From Nostoc flagelliforme FACHB-838 (lineage in GTDB: Bacteria > Cyanobacteriota > Cyanobacteriia > Cyanobacteriales > Nostocaceae), in NCBI RefSeq assembly GCF_014698065.1, contig NZ_JACJSI010000018.1, positions 1 through 64,000 on the forward strand: a DNA stretch of 64,000 bases, written 5' to 3'. Shown in pieces: positions 8,365 to 17,857 of the stretch; the stretch's first letter is position 1; each line of letters begins with the position of its first letter. The notes beneath the pieces are model-generated. The model was given only the letters and a program-made list of their open reading frames with translations. It searched no databases and was not told where the DNA came from. Made by a program: the position numbers and the translations under genes.

Positions 8365-9234
8365 ATGTCAGCGCATTGTATGGGTTTTATGGAGCAAATA
8401 AAAAGAATGGATCAGGGACTAAAGACTAAGCAATTTTTTCAATGGGGCAAGCAGCTATTTAATATCAGTATATTAAGCTTTTATGCAGCGATCGCCCTCG
8501 AAACTTGCAGCACTGCTGCTACACCAGTAGCAAAGCTAGATAATTGGCGTTTTTCTCCCAAAACACAGCAACTCGAAATCACTCTCTCAGCAGGCACAAC
8601 CCCCCGTTATTTCTTCCTGACCCAACCCTCTCGTCTGGTTGTAGATTTACCGAATACCAAGTTGGGCAAAGTTACCACGCAACAAAATTATTCTGGAGCA
8701 ATCAAAAGTATTCGCGTTTCTCAACTCAACCATCACCAGACACGCATTGTCCTAGATTTAGCACCAGGGGCTGTTTTTAATCCTAAGCAGGTACAACTGC
8801 AACCCGTTTCCCGAAAAAACTCCACTCGTTGGGTATTACGTCCCGTTCTTTCTGGTAAAACTACTGCCGTCAAACCAACAAAATCCCCACCTGCCGTTAA
8901 AAAACAACCTCAAACACCTTATAAGTCGCAGCCGCCTAGTAACCTACCCATAACTACTAATCCACAACTCACAGTTCCGCCTATATCAAATAATCTGCCG
9001 TCAACAATTACTAATAACCCAGGGCAGCCTTTTGTCACTGTACCTCCCCTAAGTCCGAACACATCCTCTCAACAACCTGCTTTGATTCTTCCCCCTCCTT
9101 CTTTTCCAAATCAACCCGGTGATTTGAACAGCATTCCTCCTTTTGGTATGTCGGAATTTCCAGTTCCAACAATCCCCAATGTTCCCAATCCCCCAGTGAT
9201 CGAGTTTGGGCAACCCCTTCCTAAAAATAGATAG
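8365..9234 (+). CDS. AMIN-domain cell-envelope protein with proline-rich tail
   Basis: 289 residues. An N-terminal hydrophobic stretch at about 33-50 (LFNISILSFYAAIAL) looks like an export signal or membrane anchor. Residues about 56-150 match the AMIN domain (KLDNWRFSPKTQQLEITLSA then RLVVDLPNT and RVSQLNHHQTRIVLDL), which in amidases and secretins directs proteins to peptidoglycan at the septum or pores. The rest is proline/serine/asparagine-rich and probably an extended spacer in the periplasm. No catalytic amidase domain follows. Candidate starts are at 8365, 8389 and 8407 with no clear RBS choice; the later ones give a more ordinary signal peptide. Confidence 0.8.
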   Translation: MSAHCMGFMEQIKRMDQGLKTKQFFQWGKQLFNISILSFYAAIALETCSTAATPVAKLDNWRFSPKTQQLEITLSAGTTPRYFFLTQPSRLVVDLPNTKLGKVTTQQNYSGAIKSIRVSQLNHHQTRIVLDLAPGAVFNPKQVQLQPVSRKNSTRWVLRPVLSGKTTAVKPTKSPPAVKKQPQTPYKSQPPSNLPITTNPQLTVPPISNNLPSTITNNPGQPFVTVPPLSPNTSSQQPALILPPPSFPNQPGDLNSIPPFGMSEFPVPTIPNVPNPPVIEFGQPLPKNR

Positions 9235-9299
9235 GGAGCAGGGAGTGGGGGGATGAGGGAGTGGGGGAGCAGGGGGAGCAGGGGGAGAAATTCCCAATT

Positions 9300-9839
9300 C
9301 TAAAATCTATCCGTTTCTTGAGGCGTTCCAACTGCTCCTGGTTGAGCGGTAAATAAGTTTTGAGCAGCTTCATTCTGATATATACACCTAATATCAGGTT
9401 TATCACTGTCCAAACTACCTGTAAAGCCAAAAGTGTTCAGGCGATTTTTGCAATCTCTTACCTGCTCAGATGTCACCAATTTACGTTGCTCTAAAAGCGC
9501 CCAGTTATTTTGTCGGATCACACAGCCAGGACGCATACTCGGCTGCGAAACATAGACGTTGAATGGATTGAGAGTGACGAACAGCCTAGCATCCATCACC
9601 ATCGCGCTGGCTCCGTTCTGCACGCAAATCTCAGGGTTAGGTGCTTTCAAATCAATAAATTCACGGGAAGCCACATTAGATGGAGCCAACGTGGTTGTAG
9701 AACTAAAAGCAATACCAATTCCAATTCCCAAAATCAACACTCCTCCCATAATTGCAATGGTAAAGAGGTTAAACATAGGGGATTGGAAAATCGAGGGTTT
9801 AGAAGTAGTAGCCGATCTACCAGTGGGTTTACGTCTCAT
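9300..9839 (-). CDS. DUF3172 family protein, conserved in cyanobacteria
   Basis: 179 residues. A basic N-terminus is followed by one transmembrane segment at about 24-46 (FTIAIMGGVLILGIGIGIAF), then a soluble domain with conserved-looking cysteines (EICVQNG, MRPGCVIRQNNWALL, VRDCKNRL, DIRCIYQN), as in DUF3172 proteins. Function unknown; it probably faces the periplasm or thylakoid lumen by its single N-terminal anchor. It is convergent with the AMIN gene, with a G-rich low-complexity stretch (9235-9290) between the two stops. Confidence 0.85.
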   Translation of the reverse strand: MRRKPTGRSATTSKPSIFQSPMFNLFTIAIMGGVLILGIGIGIAFSSTTTLAPSNVASREFIDLKAPNPEICVQNGASAMVMDARLFVTLNPFNVYVSQPSMRPGCVIRQNNWALLEQRKLVTSEQVRDCKNRLNTFGFTGSLDSDKPDIRCIYQNEAAQNLFTAQPGAVGTPQETDRF

Positions 9840-10192
9840 TGTTGCTTAATCACCTTCACGCCGTTTGGCAGGGAGTAGTCTAAAGTTTTCTCCCTCTTTC
9901 AGTATGCCTATTCTTGACTGTAATTGTCTGCGATTTTTTGGGCAGTATTCTTCTTAGAATGATAAACCAGGAACTTATTTAGATATATTGACAGAATTTC
10001 AACCTTTTTGGTTATTGTTTCCATCTTGAACAATTGGGAAGTATTTTTATTTATCTGCCGATTAAGGAATGGTTATTACTTTTATGCTGCTTCACATTTA
10101 AACCACAGAGTAACTGTCTTTAATTTCTATATTTCATTAACCAAGTATAACATATTTTTGATATCTATCAGATAGTCTTGATTCAATGGGTT

Positions 10193-10242
10193 GCGCCCAG
10201 TATTCCCCAATTTCAGCTAAAGCTTGTTGGGGAATACTGCGC
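10193..10242. repeat. Long inverted repeat in the 9840-10503 intergenic region
   Basis: Arms 'gcgcccagtattccccaa' (10193-10210) and 'ttggggaatactgcgc' (10227-10242) pair with a single mismatch over a 16-base loop. It lies between two divergent genes, so it is unlikely to be a terminator for either; a dispersed repeat is the simplest reading. I see no gene in the remaining part of 9840-10503, which holds the promoters of DUF3172 and of the ABC permease. Confidence 0.6.
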
Positions 10243-10503
10243 GCTCTGCAACTGGGTACTGGGAATTGGGAAAAAAACTCTTTGCCAGTTTAATTTGCAC
10301 AGATGATGCAGTCACTATGCTTGGATTATCTAGCTTTTTCTTTGTAATTTTCCGAAGAGTATGAGCGGAGGATATTTGCCCTTATAACTATCCCAGACAA
10401 ATTTTTTGTATTCGGATGAAAGATTTTTGTTCCCCCTAGTAATTGATATGTCAAATAAGGTAACTTAAAATTTAAGAAAGTTTTAATAAATCAAAAGAAG
10501 CAA

Positions 10504-11331
10504 GTGACATCTCAAAAAGCGTTATTTTCAAGCAAGAAGTTCAAAACTTCGCAACTTCAAATCCTTCTAGCTGATAGTCTGACTATTTTCTGGGGAGATT
10601 GGTTAGATTTACGTGTGAGAATCGTACAAGTTGCTGCATCAGGCTTAATCTCTCCACTGATATATATTTTAGCTTTTGGCTTGGGTTTGGGTAGTTCTAT
10701 CAAACCAGGCTCAGGGATTAGCGGTGACTATAACAACTATTTGGAATTTATACTACCGGGGATGGTAGCACTATCATCGATGACAATCAGCTTTGGTGGT
10801 ACGACATTTTCAATTTGTGGAGACAGACTATTTAGCAAAACCTTCGAGGAATTGTTGTTAACTCCCATTCACCCCTTAGCGTTGCACATCGGTAAAATGC
10901 TGGCGGGAGTCGTGCGGGGGTTGATGACATCCGGTTCTGTGATTTTGGTAGCAGTGCTTTTGACTGGGAACTGGAATTTTCTCAACCCACTATTTTTATT
11001 GTTGGTAGTGCTGAATTGTTCAGTATTTGCTGGCTTAGGGGTAATTGTGGGTTTGAGTGTGCGATCGCTCGAATCAGTTGGACTTTACAACAATTTTATC
11101 ATTATCCCCATGTCTTTCTTAGGAGCAACCTTCTTTGACCCTGGTACGTTACCAGTTGCCCTCAAAGTCGTAGTTTACCTGTTGCCGTTGACCTACGCCA
11201 GCATTGGATTGCGTGCAGCTGCCCATTTACCTTTGTCCCAGTTTCCTTGGTATACCATACCGATTTTGTTGGTGATTGCGATCGCTCTTTCTCTGTGGGG
11301 TGGTTATAAATTCGCTCACCAACAAGATTAA
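10504..11331 (+). CDS. ABC-2 type transporter permease (NodJ-like)
   Basis: 275 residues from a GTG at 10504-10506. Six hydrophobic segments (for example LISPLIYILAFGLGLG, YLEFILPGMVALSSM, ILVAVLLTG, LLLVVLNCSVFAGLGVIVGL, IIIPMSFLGATFF, IPILLVIAIALSLWGGY) and the cytoplasmic loop 'RLFSKTFEELLLTPIHPLAL' are typical of ABC-2 permeases that export drugs, lipids or polysaccharides. A nucleotide-binding subunit normally lies directly upstream, but none is found on either side here, so the ATPase must be encoded elsewhere. Substrate unknown. Confidence 0.88.
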   Translation: MTSQKALFSSKKFKTSQLQILLADSLTIFWGDWLDLRVRIVQVAASGLISPLIYILAFGLGLGSSIKPGSGISGDYNNYLEFILPGMVALSSMTISFGGTTFSICGDRLFSKTFEELLLTPIHPLALHIGKMLAGVVRGLMTSGSVILVAVLLTGNWNFLNPLFLLLVVLNCSVFAGLGVIVGLSVRSLESVGLYNNFIIIPMSFLGATFFDPGTLPVALKVVVYLLPLTYASIGLRAAAHLPLSQFPWYTIPILLVIAIALSLWGGYKFAHQQD

Positions 11332-12214
11332 AGTAATTCCTTAAAGCTTTAATTACAACCTATGCTTTAACTGTTGAATTTTCTGTAAAACTTTTTCCCG
11401 ATGCTGCGTCAGCTTGAGCTATCGGGGTAGGCGACTGGCAAGGCTGCTATTATGCCAGCCTAATGTGTCATCTGGCAAGCGTTCTCGCAACGTTGATTGA
11501 ACATAGTTTTCCAAAAAGCTCAAATGCGCTTCATTATACGCCCATAGTACCTGACTGCAACAAGAGATTTGGAGCGACAGAGGCAATCTAAAAAAATGGT
11601 CTAATATTCCATAGCTGGAATTTCTTTGAGCTATGTAATTGTTTTGCTACAATCTATATTTTCGTTTAGCAATATTTGACTGTTGTTTTGTATAGCTACA
11701 GTGCTGACAGGTAATTCTTTTGATTGAACTGAGACTTGATTGCTCAGAGTTTACACCCAATACCTTAGCAGTGCGTAGGCGCAGCCCGTCATAGGCATCG
11801 CACTGTGGACAACAAACTAAAATTTCTTGCTCAAAATCAAAAAGCCGTTTGTTATAGTCTTTAAACCTTATAACTATTTCACCTCAAGCCTGTTACGTGG
11901 TATCCTCCTAAGACAGTAATAAACCACAGTTTATTAGAAAATTATTTAATATTCACATATTGTCTAATTTGTCAATGTATTAATTCTAATTTAGTTTTTT
12001 TATAAAGATTGCGTGAAATTACTAATTATCATGATAAAGCATTACAAGAATTGCTTTATAAATCAAGCTATGAGTAGATATAAACTCTGTGAGTAGACGT
12101 ACTTTGACCACTATTTATCTAGCAGGTAGATAGCAGGTCAAAAGTGAGTTTTTACTCTTTGATTTAACCCACTCGGTATAGCATTCTTTTAATCAACATA
12201 AAAAGGACACAAAT
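11332..12214. other. Long intergenic region with a dispersed repeat and a possible gene relic
   Basis: About 880 bases. 11772-11800 holds the 29-base repeat 'gcgtaggcgcagcccgtcat' + 'aggcatcgc', a diverged inverted copy of the sequence found inside the Omp85 gene at 39977-40005. On the minus strand, 11419 to about 11613 is an open frame (…VLWAYNEAHLSFLENYVQST…) with protein-like composition but no start and no family I recognise; it may be a relic. The 3' part is AT-rich and contains the promoter of the PEP-CTERM gene. Confidence 0.45.
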
Positions 12215-12877
12215 ATGACTACAATCGCCACCAAAATAGCCTTGTCTGTTCTAGGAGCAGCAGGAATTAGTTTTTTGTCTTTGACACCAGCGAGAGCCGT
12301 CATATTGGTAGAACCCATAGTGACGACTGCGAATGAAGATATACTCCTAATGAGAGACCCAAGAACCCTTGGAGAAGATATTTTACCAGGGCTAAGAATA
12401 GAATATGGTGTCCCAGATCGAGCTAATAACTTGCTAAATGACACTGGGAATAATATGGGAAGCTTGGTATTTGATTTACAAACACTGCCCTACACTAATC
12501 CCGATTCTAATCCACCATTTAATAATGAATCGGTGGAGTGGGGAGATGTTGATGGAGATGGAAGGATTGGTTTCTCTAGTATTCCTGGTCTAGACGATAT
12601 CTTTAAAAATGTTACTGTTGAAGGCAGTATTATTACTTATAGTGGTGGCGAAATACCAGACGGAACCGTATTTTTCAATCGATTTGCTACCCAGCCCAAT
12701 TTAACTCCAGGTGGTGGAATCATCCCATCAGCACCACCCCCACCAGCAGATCAAGATGGGCCGATTAGGGTAGGTACTTATTACACCGCCATTCCTGAAT
12801 CAACTAACGTTTTGGGTGTACTGCTTTTTGGCTCTTTAGGCGTAGCTTTAAAACTAAAGCGATCGCTACACTGTTAA
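12215..12877 (+). CDS. Secreted PEP-CTERM-like protein
   Basis: 220 residues. Signal peptide at 1-28 (cleavage near ARA). The mature part is acidic and Asn/Asp-rich with 'DVDGDGRIGF', which resembles a calcium-binding loop. The C-terminus has the tripartite sorting signal: a PEP-like motif (here IPES), a hydrophobic helix (NVLGVLLFGSLGVALKL) and a basic tail (KRS). Such proteins are processed by an exosortase and released to the envelope or matrix. PES replaces the canonical PEP. An 'aaaagga' RBS lies 8 bases before the ATG. No exosortase is in the window. Specific role unknown. Confidence 0.75.
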   Translation: MTTIATKIALSVLGAAGISFLSLTPARAVILVEPIVTTANEDILLMRDPRTLGEDILPGLRIEYGVPDRANNLLNDTGNNMGSLVFDLQTLPYTNPDSNPPFNNESVEWGDVDGDGRIGFSSIPGLDDIFKNVTVEGSIITYSGGEIPDGTVFFNRFATQPNLTPGGGIIPSAPPPPADQDGPIRVGTYYTAIPESTNVLGVLLFGSLGVALKLKRSLHC

Positions 12878-13431
12878 CACTCTTATGGGGGGCTGGGGAG
12901 ATGAGGGAAAATTATTGAACAATTTTCTTCCTTGTCTCTTCCCAATGCCCTCATTCTGTAATTAACTCACGATAAACTACCAGTGTTTTTTGATGGACAC
13001 GGGCAAAACTCAGCCGTTCTAGGCTTTTATTTGCCCGTTGTTTCCAATTGTGCAGCATATCGGCATTACTTCAGTTGCGATCGCCCGGTAACGCATAACT
13101 GCTTTGATCATATTGAGTTCAAAATATATATAATTTGCGTAATATTACGCAGAATACCCGTTTTTTTTGTGCGATCGCGTCGGGCAATCTTTGCGTAAGT
13201 TTAAATACTTCTCTTTCTTTGCAAAGAGTACCAATTGGCTTGATTGTACTAACTTAGTAAAATTACATACTTTTATGACTTTACAAAAACAGCAATTTGC
13301 CTGATGATAAAAAAGGAAATTAATACTCAAAAGTAATTGATTATTAATCTTAACAAGTGTGTGAAAGCTTCCTAATGACAATGCTTCAGTCAGTTTGAGT
13401 TCCCCTCATAACCTTAGCTTGAAGTAAAAAA
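12878..13431. other. Intergenic region
   Basis: About 550 bases between the PEP-CTERM gene and the large beta-helix protein. It contains a 16-base perfect palindrome at 13136-13151 (tgcgtaatattacgca) that could be an operator, and two HIP1 sites. Open frames on either strand are short and not protein-like. I see no gene. Confidence 0.45.
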
Positions 13432-16400
13432 ATGTTAACTTTACATACTCCACCCTTTCAATCAAATCCCGTAATTACCACCTTATATAGACATAACTTA
13501 GTCTTCATTGACACGGCGGTTGAAGACTATCAGAGTTTAATTAACGGTGTTATCCCCAACACCGAAGTATTTGTTATTGACCCGACACAGAACGGTGTTG
13601 AGCAAATTACGGAGATTTTGGCAACCCGCGCTGGACAAAATATTAGCAGCATTCATATTGTTTGCCACGGTGTCCCGGGGAGCTTGCAACTTGGCAACAC
13701 TCACTTGGGACTTGATACCCTCGAATACCATAGCCAGCAACTGCAACAATGGCAGAAAATATTTTCCACCTCATCCAAAACCCTTAAATCATTAGTTACA
13801 TCTGCAACAACATCTGTAGTTAACTTACTCATCTATGGTTGCAACGTAGCTTCTGGTGATGTGGGGGCAGAATTTATTGCCAAACTGCACCAACTTACAG
13901 GAGCAAATATTGCTGCTTCGCGTAAGTTGATAGGCAATGCGGCATTAGGAGGTAATTGGGAACTAGAAGTACGTACTACCCAGATGGAAGTTACTCTAGC
14001 GTTTGCAGAAACGACGCGACAGGCTTACGCAGGATTACTAGCGACCTTCACAGTGAATAATACCGGAGACGCAGATGACGGTAATGCGAACAACGGTATC
14101 ACGACACTCCGCGAAGCAATAAACCTAGCCAATGCCACTGCTGGGGATGATGTCATTACCTTTGGGGGAGTGTTCACAGATACCACCCCAGATGTCATCA
14201 CCCTCACCTCTGGGAAACTGACCATTACGGATGATATCACCATCTTAGGCACTGGGGCATCAAAGCTTACCGTGAGTGGGAATAATGCTTCCAGGGTGTT
14301 CGAGATATCGGGAATAGGGAGAGATGTCAGTATTGATGGTTTAGCGATCGCTAATGGTAATGATAGCGGTATTTTAATTAATACCAATACCCTCCTTAGC
14401 TTGACCAATAGTAATGTCTATGGCAATACTGCAACCTCAAGCGGTGGCGGTATCAATAACAAAGGCAGCCTTAAGCTTATCAATACTAATATCTCTGGCA
14501 ATACGGCAACCTCTAATGGCGGCGGTATCAATAACACAGGCATCCTCAGCCTAACTGAAAGCAGCGTCTCTGACAATACGGCAACCTCCAGAGGTGGTGG
14601 CATTTATAGCGAAGGCATCCTCAGCCTAAATAAAAGCAGCATCTCTGACAATACGGCAACCTCCAGAGGTGGTGGCATTTATAGCGATGGCGATTTAAAG
14701 CTTACCAATAGCGCTATCTCTAACAATACCTCGATTTATGGTGCAGGCATTTATAACGGAGGAGATGAAATTCCTTTTAACTACGGTACGGCTACCCTGA
14801 CTAATAGCACTGTCTCTGGCAATCAGGCATTAGAGGATGGCGGTGGCATTTTTAACCTTACAAGGGTTAGTATCATCAACAGCACCATTACTAATAACAC
14901 TGGTGACTCAAACGGTGATGGTATTGGTAACGGTGGTGGCGTTTTCAGTAGTGAGTCTGATATATACAACGCGCCACTCGCCGTTGTCGGGAACACCATT
15001 ATTGCAGGCAACTTTGACAAATCTAGCTCCGGCGACATCAACCCCGACGTGTCCGGCAGTACTTTCAGCGATTTGGGCAATAACCTGATTGGTAATCAGA
15101 CTGGTAGCACTAATTTTACTACCAGCACCTTAGTAGGTACGAGCGCCAGCCCCATTGACCCAAAACTCGGGCCGTTGGCAAATAACGGTGGTGCAACCTT
15201 AACTTCTACCTTATTTGCAGGTAGTCCCGCTATTAATGCAGGCAATAATTCCCTAGTTGCAACTAATATCACCACTGACCAAAGAGGTAATGGATTTAAC
15301 CGAATTTTCAGTGGTACAGTTGATATTGGTGCTTATGAAGTCCAGTCTCCCATCACCCCGCTACCTGTTAACACTGATACAGTGGTGACTAATACCAATG
15401 ATTCTGGGGCAGGGTCGTTGCGGCAAGCGCTTTTAAATGCCAATGCAACTGCTGGCGCAGATATAATAACCTTTGCAGACAGCGTGTTCACTGATGCCAC
15501 CCCAGATATCATCACCCTTACCTCTGGCCAACTGACGATTACTGATGATGTAACCATTGTGGGAACTGGAGCATCTCATCTGACCATTAGCGGCAATAAT
15601 GCCTTCAGTGTATTCGAGATCACGGGGACAGGGACAGATGTCAGCATTGATGGCTTGAAGATTACCAATGCTAATGATGTCATATATGGGAGTATTTTCC
15701 TCAATAGCAATACTAGCCTCAACTTAACTAATAGCACTGTCTCAAACAATCAAGGAGCAGTAGGAGGCATCTTTAACAGAGGCAACCTCAACCTAACCAA
15801 CACCACTGTCTCTAGCAATTGGGGGTCATCATTAGGCGGCGGTGTATTTAACACAGGCACTTTTACCCTGACTAACAGTACTGTCTCTGATAATAGGGCA
15901 TACATCGACAGATCATTCAGTGCCTACGCAGGGGGCATATTTAACACAGGCACCCTCAACATAACAGGAAGCACTGTCTCTAATAATAGTGCTTATGCCA
16001 ATGGTATCGAGTACCGCTTTCCTAACCCCTACCCGTCTTATGGTGGTGGCATTTATAACTCCGGCACTGTCAATATAGCAGGAAGCACTCTCTCTAATAA
16101 TACAGCAGGGAACGGTGGTGGTATCTTTAATGATGGTACTTTTAGCCTGACTAACAGTACTGTCTCTGATAATGTAGGATTAAGGGGCGGTGGCATCTAT
16201 AACAACAACGGCACTCTCACCCTCACTAACGACACTATTACCAATAACAAGGCAAGAGGAGGTTTCTACGACATTGAAGCTGAGAATGGGGGCGTTTTCA
16301 ATAAATCTAATGGCACTGTTATTGTTGGAAACACTATCATTGCAGGCAACTTGGTATATGGTTTTTCCACTGGCGACGTTGAAGGCAACTTCACCGACCT

Positions 16401-17706
16401 TGGCAATAACCTGATTGGCGACAATACAGATAGCACTGGCTTTACTACTAGCACCCTCGTCGGCACTAGCGCCAACCCAATTGATCCTAAACTCAGCCCC
16501 CTGCAAAATAACGGCGGTGCAACCTTTACTCATGCCTTAATTGGGGATAGTCCTGCCATTGACGCAGGTAATAATGCCCTAATTTCAGCAGGTATTACAA
16601 CTGATCAGCGAGGTGATCGATTTGACAGAATATCTCAGGGTAAAGTTGATATTGGTGCATTAGAGTTCAACGGGGTAAATGGAACCAATGGCGCTGATAA
16701 TCTAGTAGGCAACATCTATGGTGACATAATTAACGCTCAAGCCGGGAATGATACTATCACAGGTAATCAAAGCAACGATATTCTAACTGGCGGCGGCGGC
16801 AAAGATAAATTTGTTTACAACTTAGGTGACGGTGTTGATACCATTACCGATTTCAGCGGGTTAGGTAAAGGCTCAAATCCCTCGGCAGCAGTCATTGGCG
16901 AATTAGATACCCTGAAATTCCAAAGTGCTGCATTAACAGCCCGAAATCTGCAACTCACCCAGAATGCTAACAATCTAGAAATCACCTTTGAAGGAGTGGC
17001 TGATGATAAAGTTATCCTGCAAAACTTTGCTCTAGAAAACCTAGACAACCTCTCTACTGTCGGTAATATCCTGTTTGATGGGCAAAGCAGCATTAGTGAC
17101 AGCTTTGATGTCTTTAACGCCAACTCCACCCAAAGCACCATTTTCAACAAAAACACAGTCACCTTTCTCAATGACCTCAACAATAATGTCAATGGCTTTG
17201 ACAACTCAGCGGATGTGATTAATGGTCAAGAGGGTGATGACCGCATTAACGGCAAGAGTGGCAATGACCTGCTACGAGGTGGTACAGGGAATGATACCCT
17301 CATTGGTGGTGCTGGCGATGATATCCTTGTTGGTGGTGCAGGTAGCGATAGTCTTACGGGTAGTGCAGGTAATGACATTCTTGTTGGTGATACAGATTAC
17401 GATACCGATATCCTGACTGGCGGTAGCGGTCATGACCAGTTCATCTACAAAACCCCTTTTAGTGGTGATACCATCACTGACTTTAATGAGAGCGAGGATA
17501 AGTTAGTCCTCACTGACCTCTTAAAGAGTCTAGGCTACAGTGGCAGCAATCCCATCGGTGATGGTTACATACAGTTTGTGCAATCGGGTACTTCTACACA
17601 AGTTAATTCTATTCTCTCTAGTAGTGGTTCCTTTTATTACACATTGGCAACCTTGAGTAATTTTACGGCTACCAATCTGATAGTTGGCACTAATGTCATT
17701 GTCTAG
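13432..17706 (+). CDS. Large secreted DUF4347 / beta-helix / RTX protein
   Basis: 1424 residues. Order of parts: DUF4347 domain at about 22-200 (…ISSIHIVCHGVPGSLQLG…LLIYGCNVASGDVGAEFI…), frequent at the start of giant cyanobacterial surface proteins; CSLREA-type start of module 1 at about 205 (LREAINLANATAGDDVITF); a parallel beta-helix of short 'LTNSTVSNNTA...GGGIYN' repeats to about 635; a second module starting near 645 (LRQALLNANATAGADIITF) with the same repeats to about 1075; RTX nonapeptides (GGxGxDxL) at about 1090-1125 and 1260-1340. RTX repeats bind calcium and point to type I secretion. Probably an adhesin or sheath protein. There is no N-terminal signal peptide, as expected for type I export. 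Repeat units at 14577-14690 are nearly identical, suggesting recent internal duplication. Confidence 0.85.
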   Translation: MLTLHTPPFQSNPVITTLYRHNLVFIDTAVEDYQSLINGVIPNTEVFVIDPTQNGVEQITEILATRAGQNISSIHIVCHGVPGSLQLGNTHLGLDTLEYHSQQLQQWQKIFSTSSKTLKSLVTSATTSVVNLLIYGCNVASGDVGAEFIAKLHQLTGANIAASRKLIGNAALGGNWELEVRTTQMEVTLAFAETTRQAYAGLLATFTVNNTGDADDGNANNGITTLREAINLANATAGDDVITFGGVFTDTTPDVITLTSGKLTITDDITILGTGASKLTVSGNNASRVFEISGIGRDVSIDGLAIANGNDSGILINTNTLLSLTNSNVYGNTATSSGGGINNKGSLKLINTNISGNTATSNGGGINNTGILSLTESSVSDNTATSRGGGIYSEGILSLNKSSISDNTATSRGGGIYSDGDLKLTNSAISNNTSIYGAGIYNGGDEIPFNYGTATLTNSTVSGNQALEDGGGIFNLTRVSIINSTITNNTGDSNGDGIGNGGGVFSSESDIYNAPLAVVGNTIIAGNFDKSSSGDINPDVSGSTFSDLGNNLIGNQTGSTNFTTSTLVGTSASPIDPKLGPLANNGGATLTSTLFAGSPAINAGNNSLVATNITTDQRGNGFNRIFSGTVDIGAYEVQSPITPLPVNTDTVVTNTNDSGAGSLRQALLNANATAGADIITFADSVFTDATPDIITLTSGQLTITDDVTIVGTGASHLTISGNNAFSVFEITGTGTDVSIDGLKITNANDVIYGSIFLNSNTSLNLTNSTVSNNQGAVGGIFNRGNLNLTNTTVSSNWGSSLGGGVFNTGTFTLTNSTVSDNRAYIDRSFSAYAGGIFNTGTLNITGSTVSNNSAYANGIEYRFPNPYPSYGGGIYNSGTVNIAGSTLSNNTAGNGGGIFNDGTFSLTNSTVSDNVGLRGGGIYNNNGTLTLTNDTITNNKARGGFYDIEAENGGVFNKSNGTVIVGNTIIAGNLVYGFSTGDVEGNFTDLGNNLIGDNTDSTGFTTSTLVGTSANPIDPKLSPLQNNGGATFTHALIGDSPAIDAGNNALISAGITTDQRGDRFDRISQGKVDIGALEFNGVNGTNGADNLVGNIYGDIINAQAGNDTITGNQSNDILTGGGGKDKFVYNLGDGVDTITDFSGLGKGSNPSAAVIGELDTLKFQSAALTARNLQLTQNANNLEITFEGVADDKVILQNFALENLDNLSTVGNILFDGQSSISDSFDVFNANSTQSTIFNKNTVTFLNDLNNNVNGFDNSADVINGQEGDDRINGKSGNDLLRGGTGNDTLIGGAGDDILVGGAGSDSLTGSAGNDILVGDTDYDTDILTGGSGHDQFIYKTPFSGDTITDFNESEDKLVLTDLLKSLGYSGSNPIGDGYIQFVQSGTSTQVNSILSSSGSFYYTLATLSNFTATNLIVGTNVIV

Positions 17707-17763
17707 CACTCAGATTTAACATAGTATGCCGTAAACACACTTTTGCTGGACATCATAACTAGG

Positions 17764-17855
17764 GACTCCAGTAAAAAAATATCCCATTATAGGGACGCAA
17801 GTCCTTGCGTCCCTACAAATGGACAAATAATTTTGAATAATTTATTTTTGGAGTT
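17764..17855. repeat. Hairpin repeat element, copy 1 (partner at 23758)
   Basis: Outer arms 'gactcca' (17764-17770) and 'tggagtt' (17849-17855) enclose an 11-base perfect hairpin 'agggacgcaag/cttgcgtccct' (17791-17814). About 80 bases align with the element at 23758-23853; the stems differ by paired changes. The right end of the element abuts the stop codon (17858-17860) of the glycosyltransferase. It looks like a small non-autonomous dispersed element. Confidence 0.7.
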
Positions 17856-17857
17856 TC

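Noticed and set aside
12983..13381. Two 70-80 codon ORFs in the gap before the large beta-helix gene
   Set aside because: Low-quality translations, no RBS, no relation to known families.
14025..17204. Minus-strand ORFs opposite the beta-helix/RTX gene
   Set aside because: Long antisense frames result from the repetitive codon pattern of the real gene (repeats of ACT/AAT/GGT codons).
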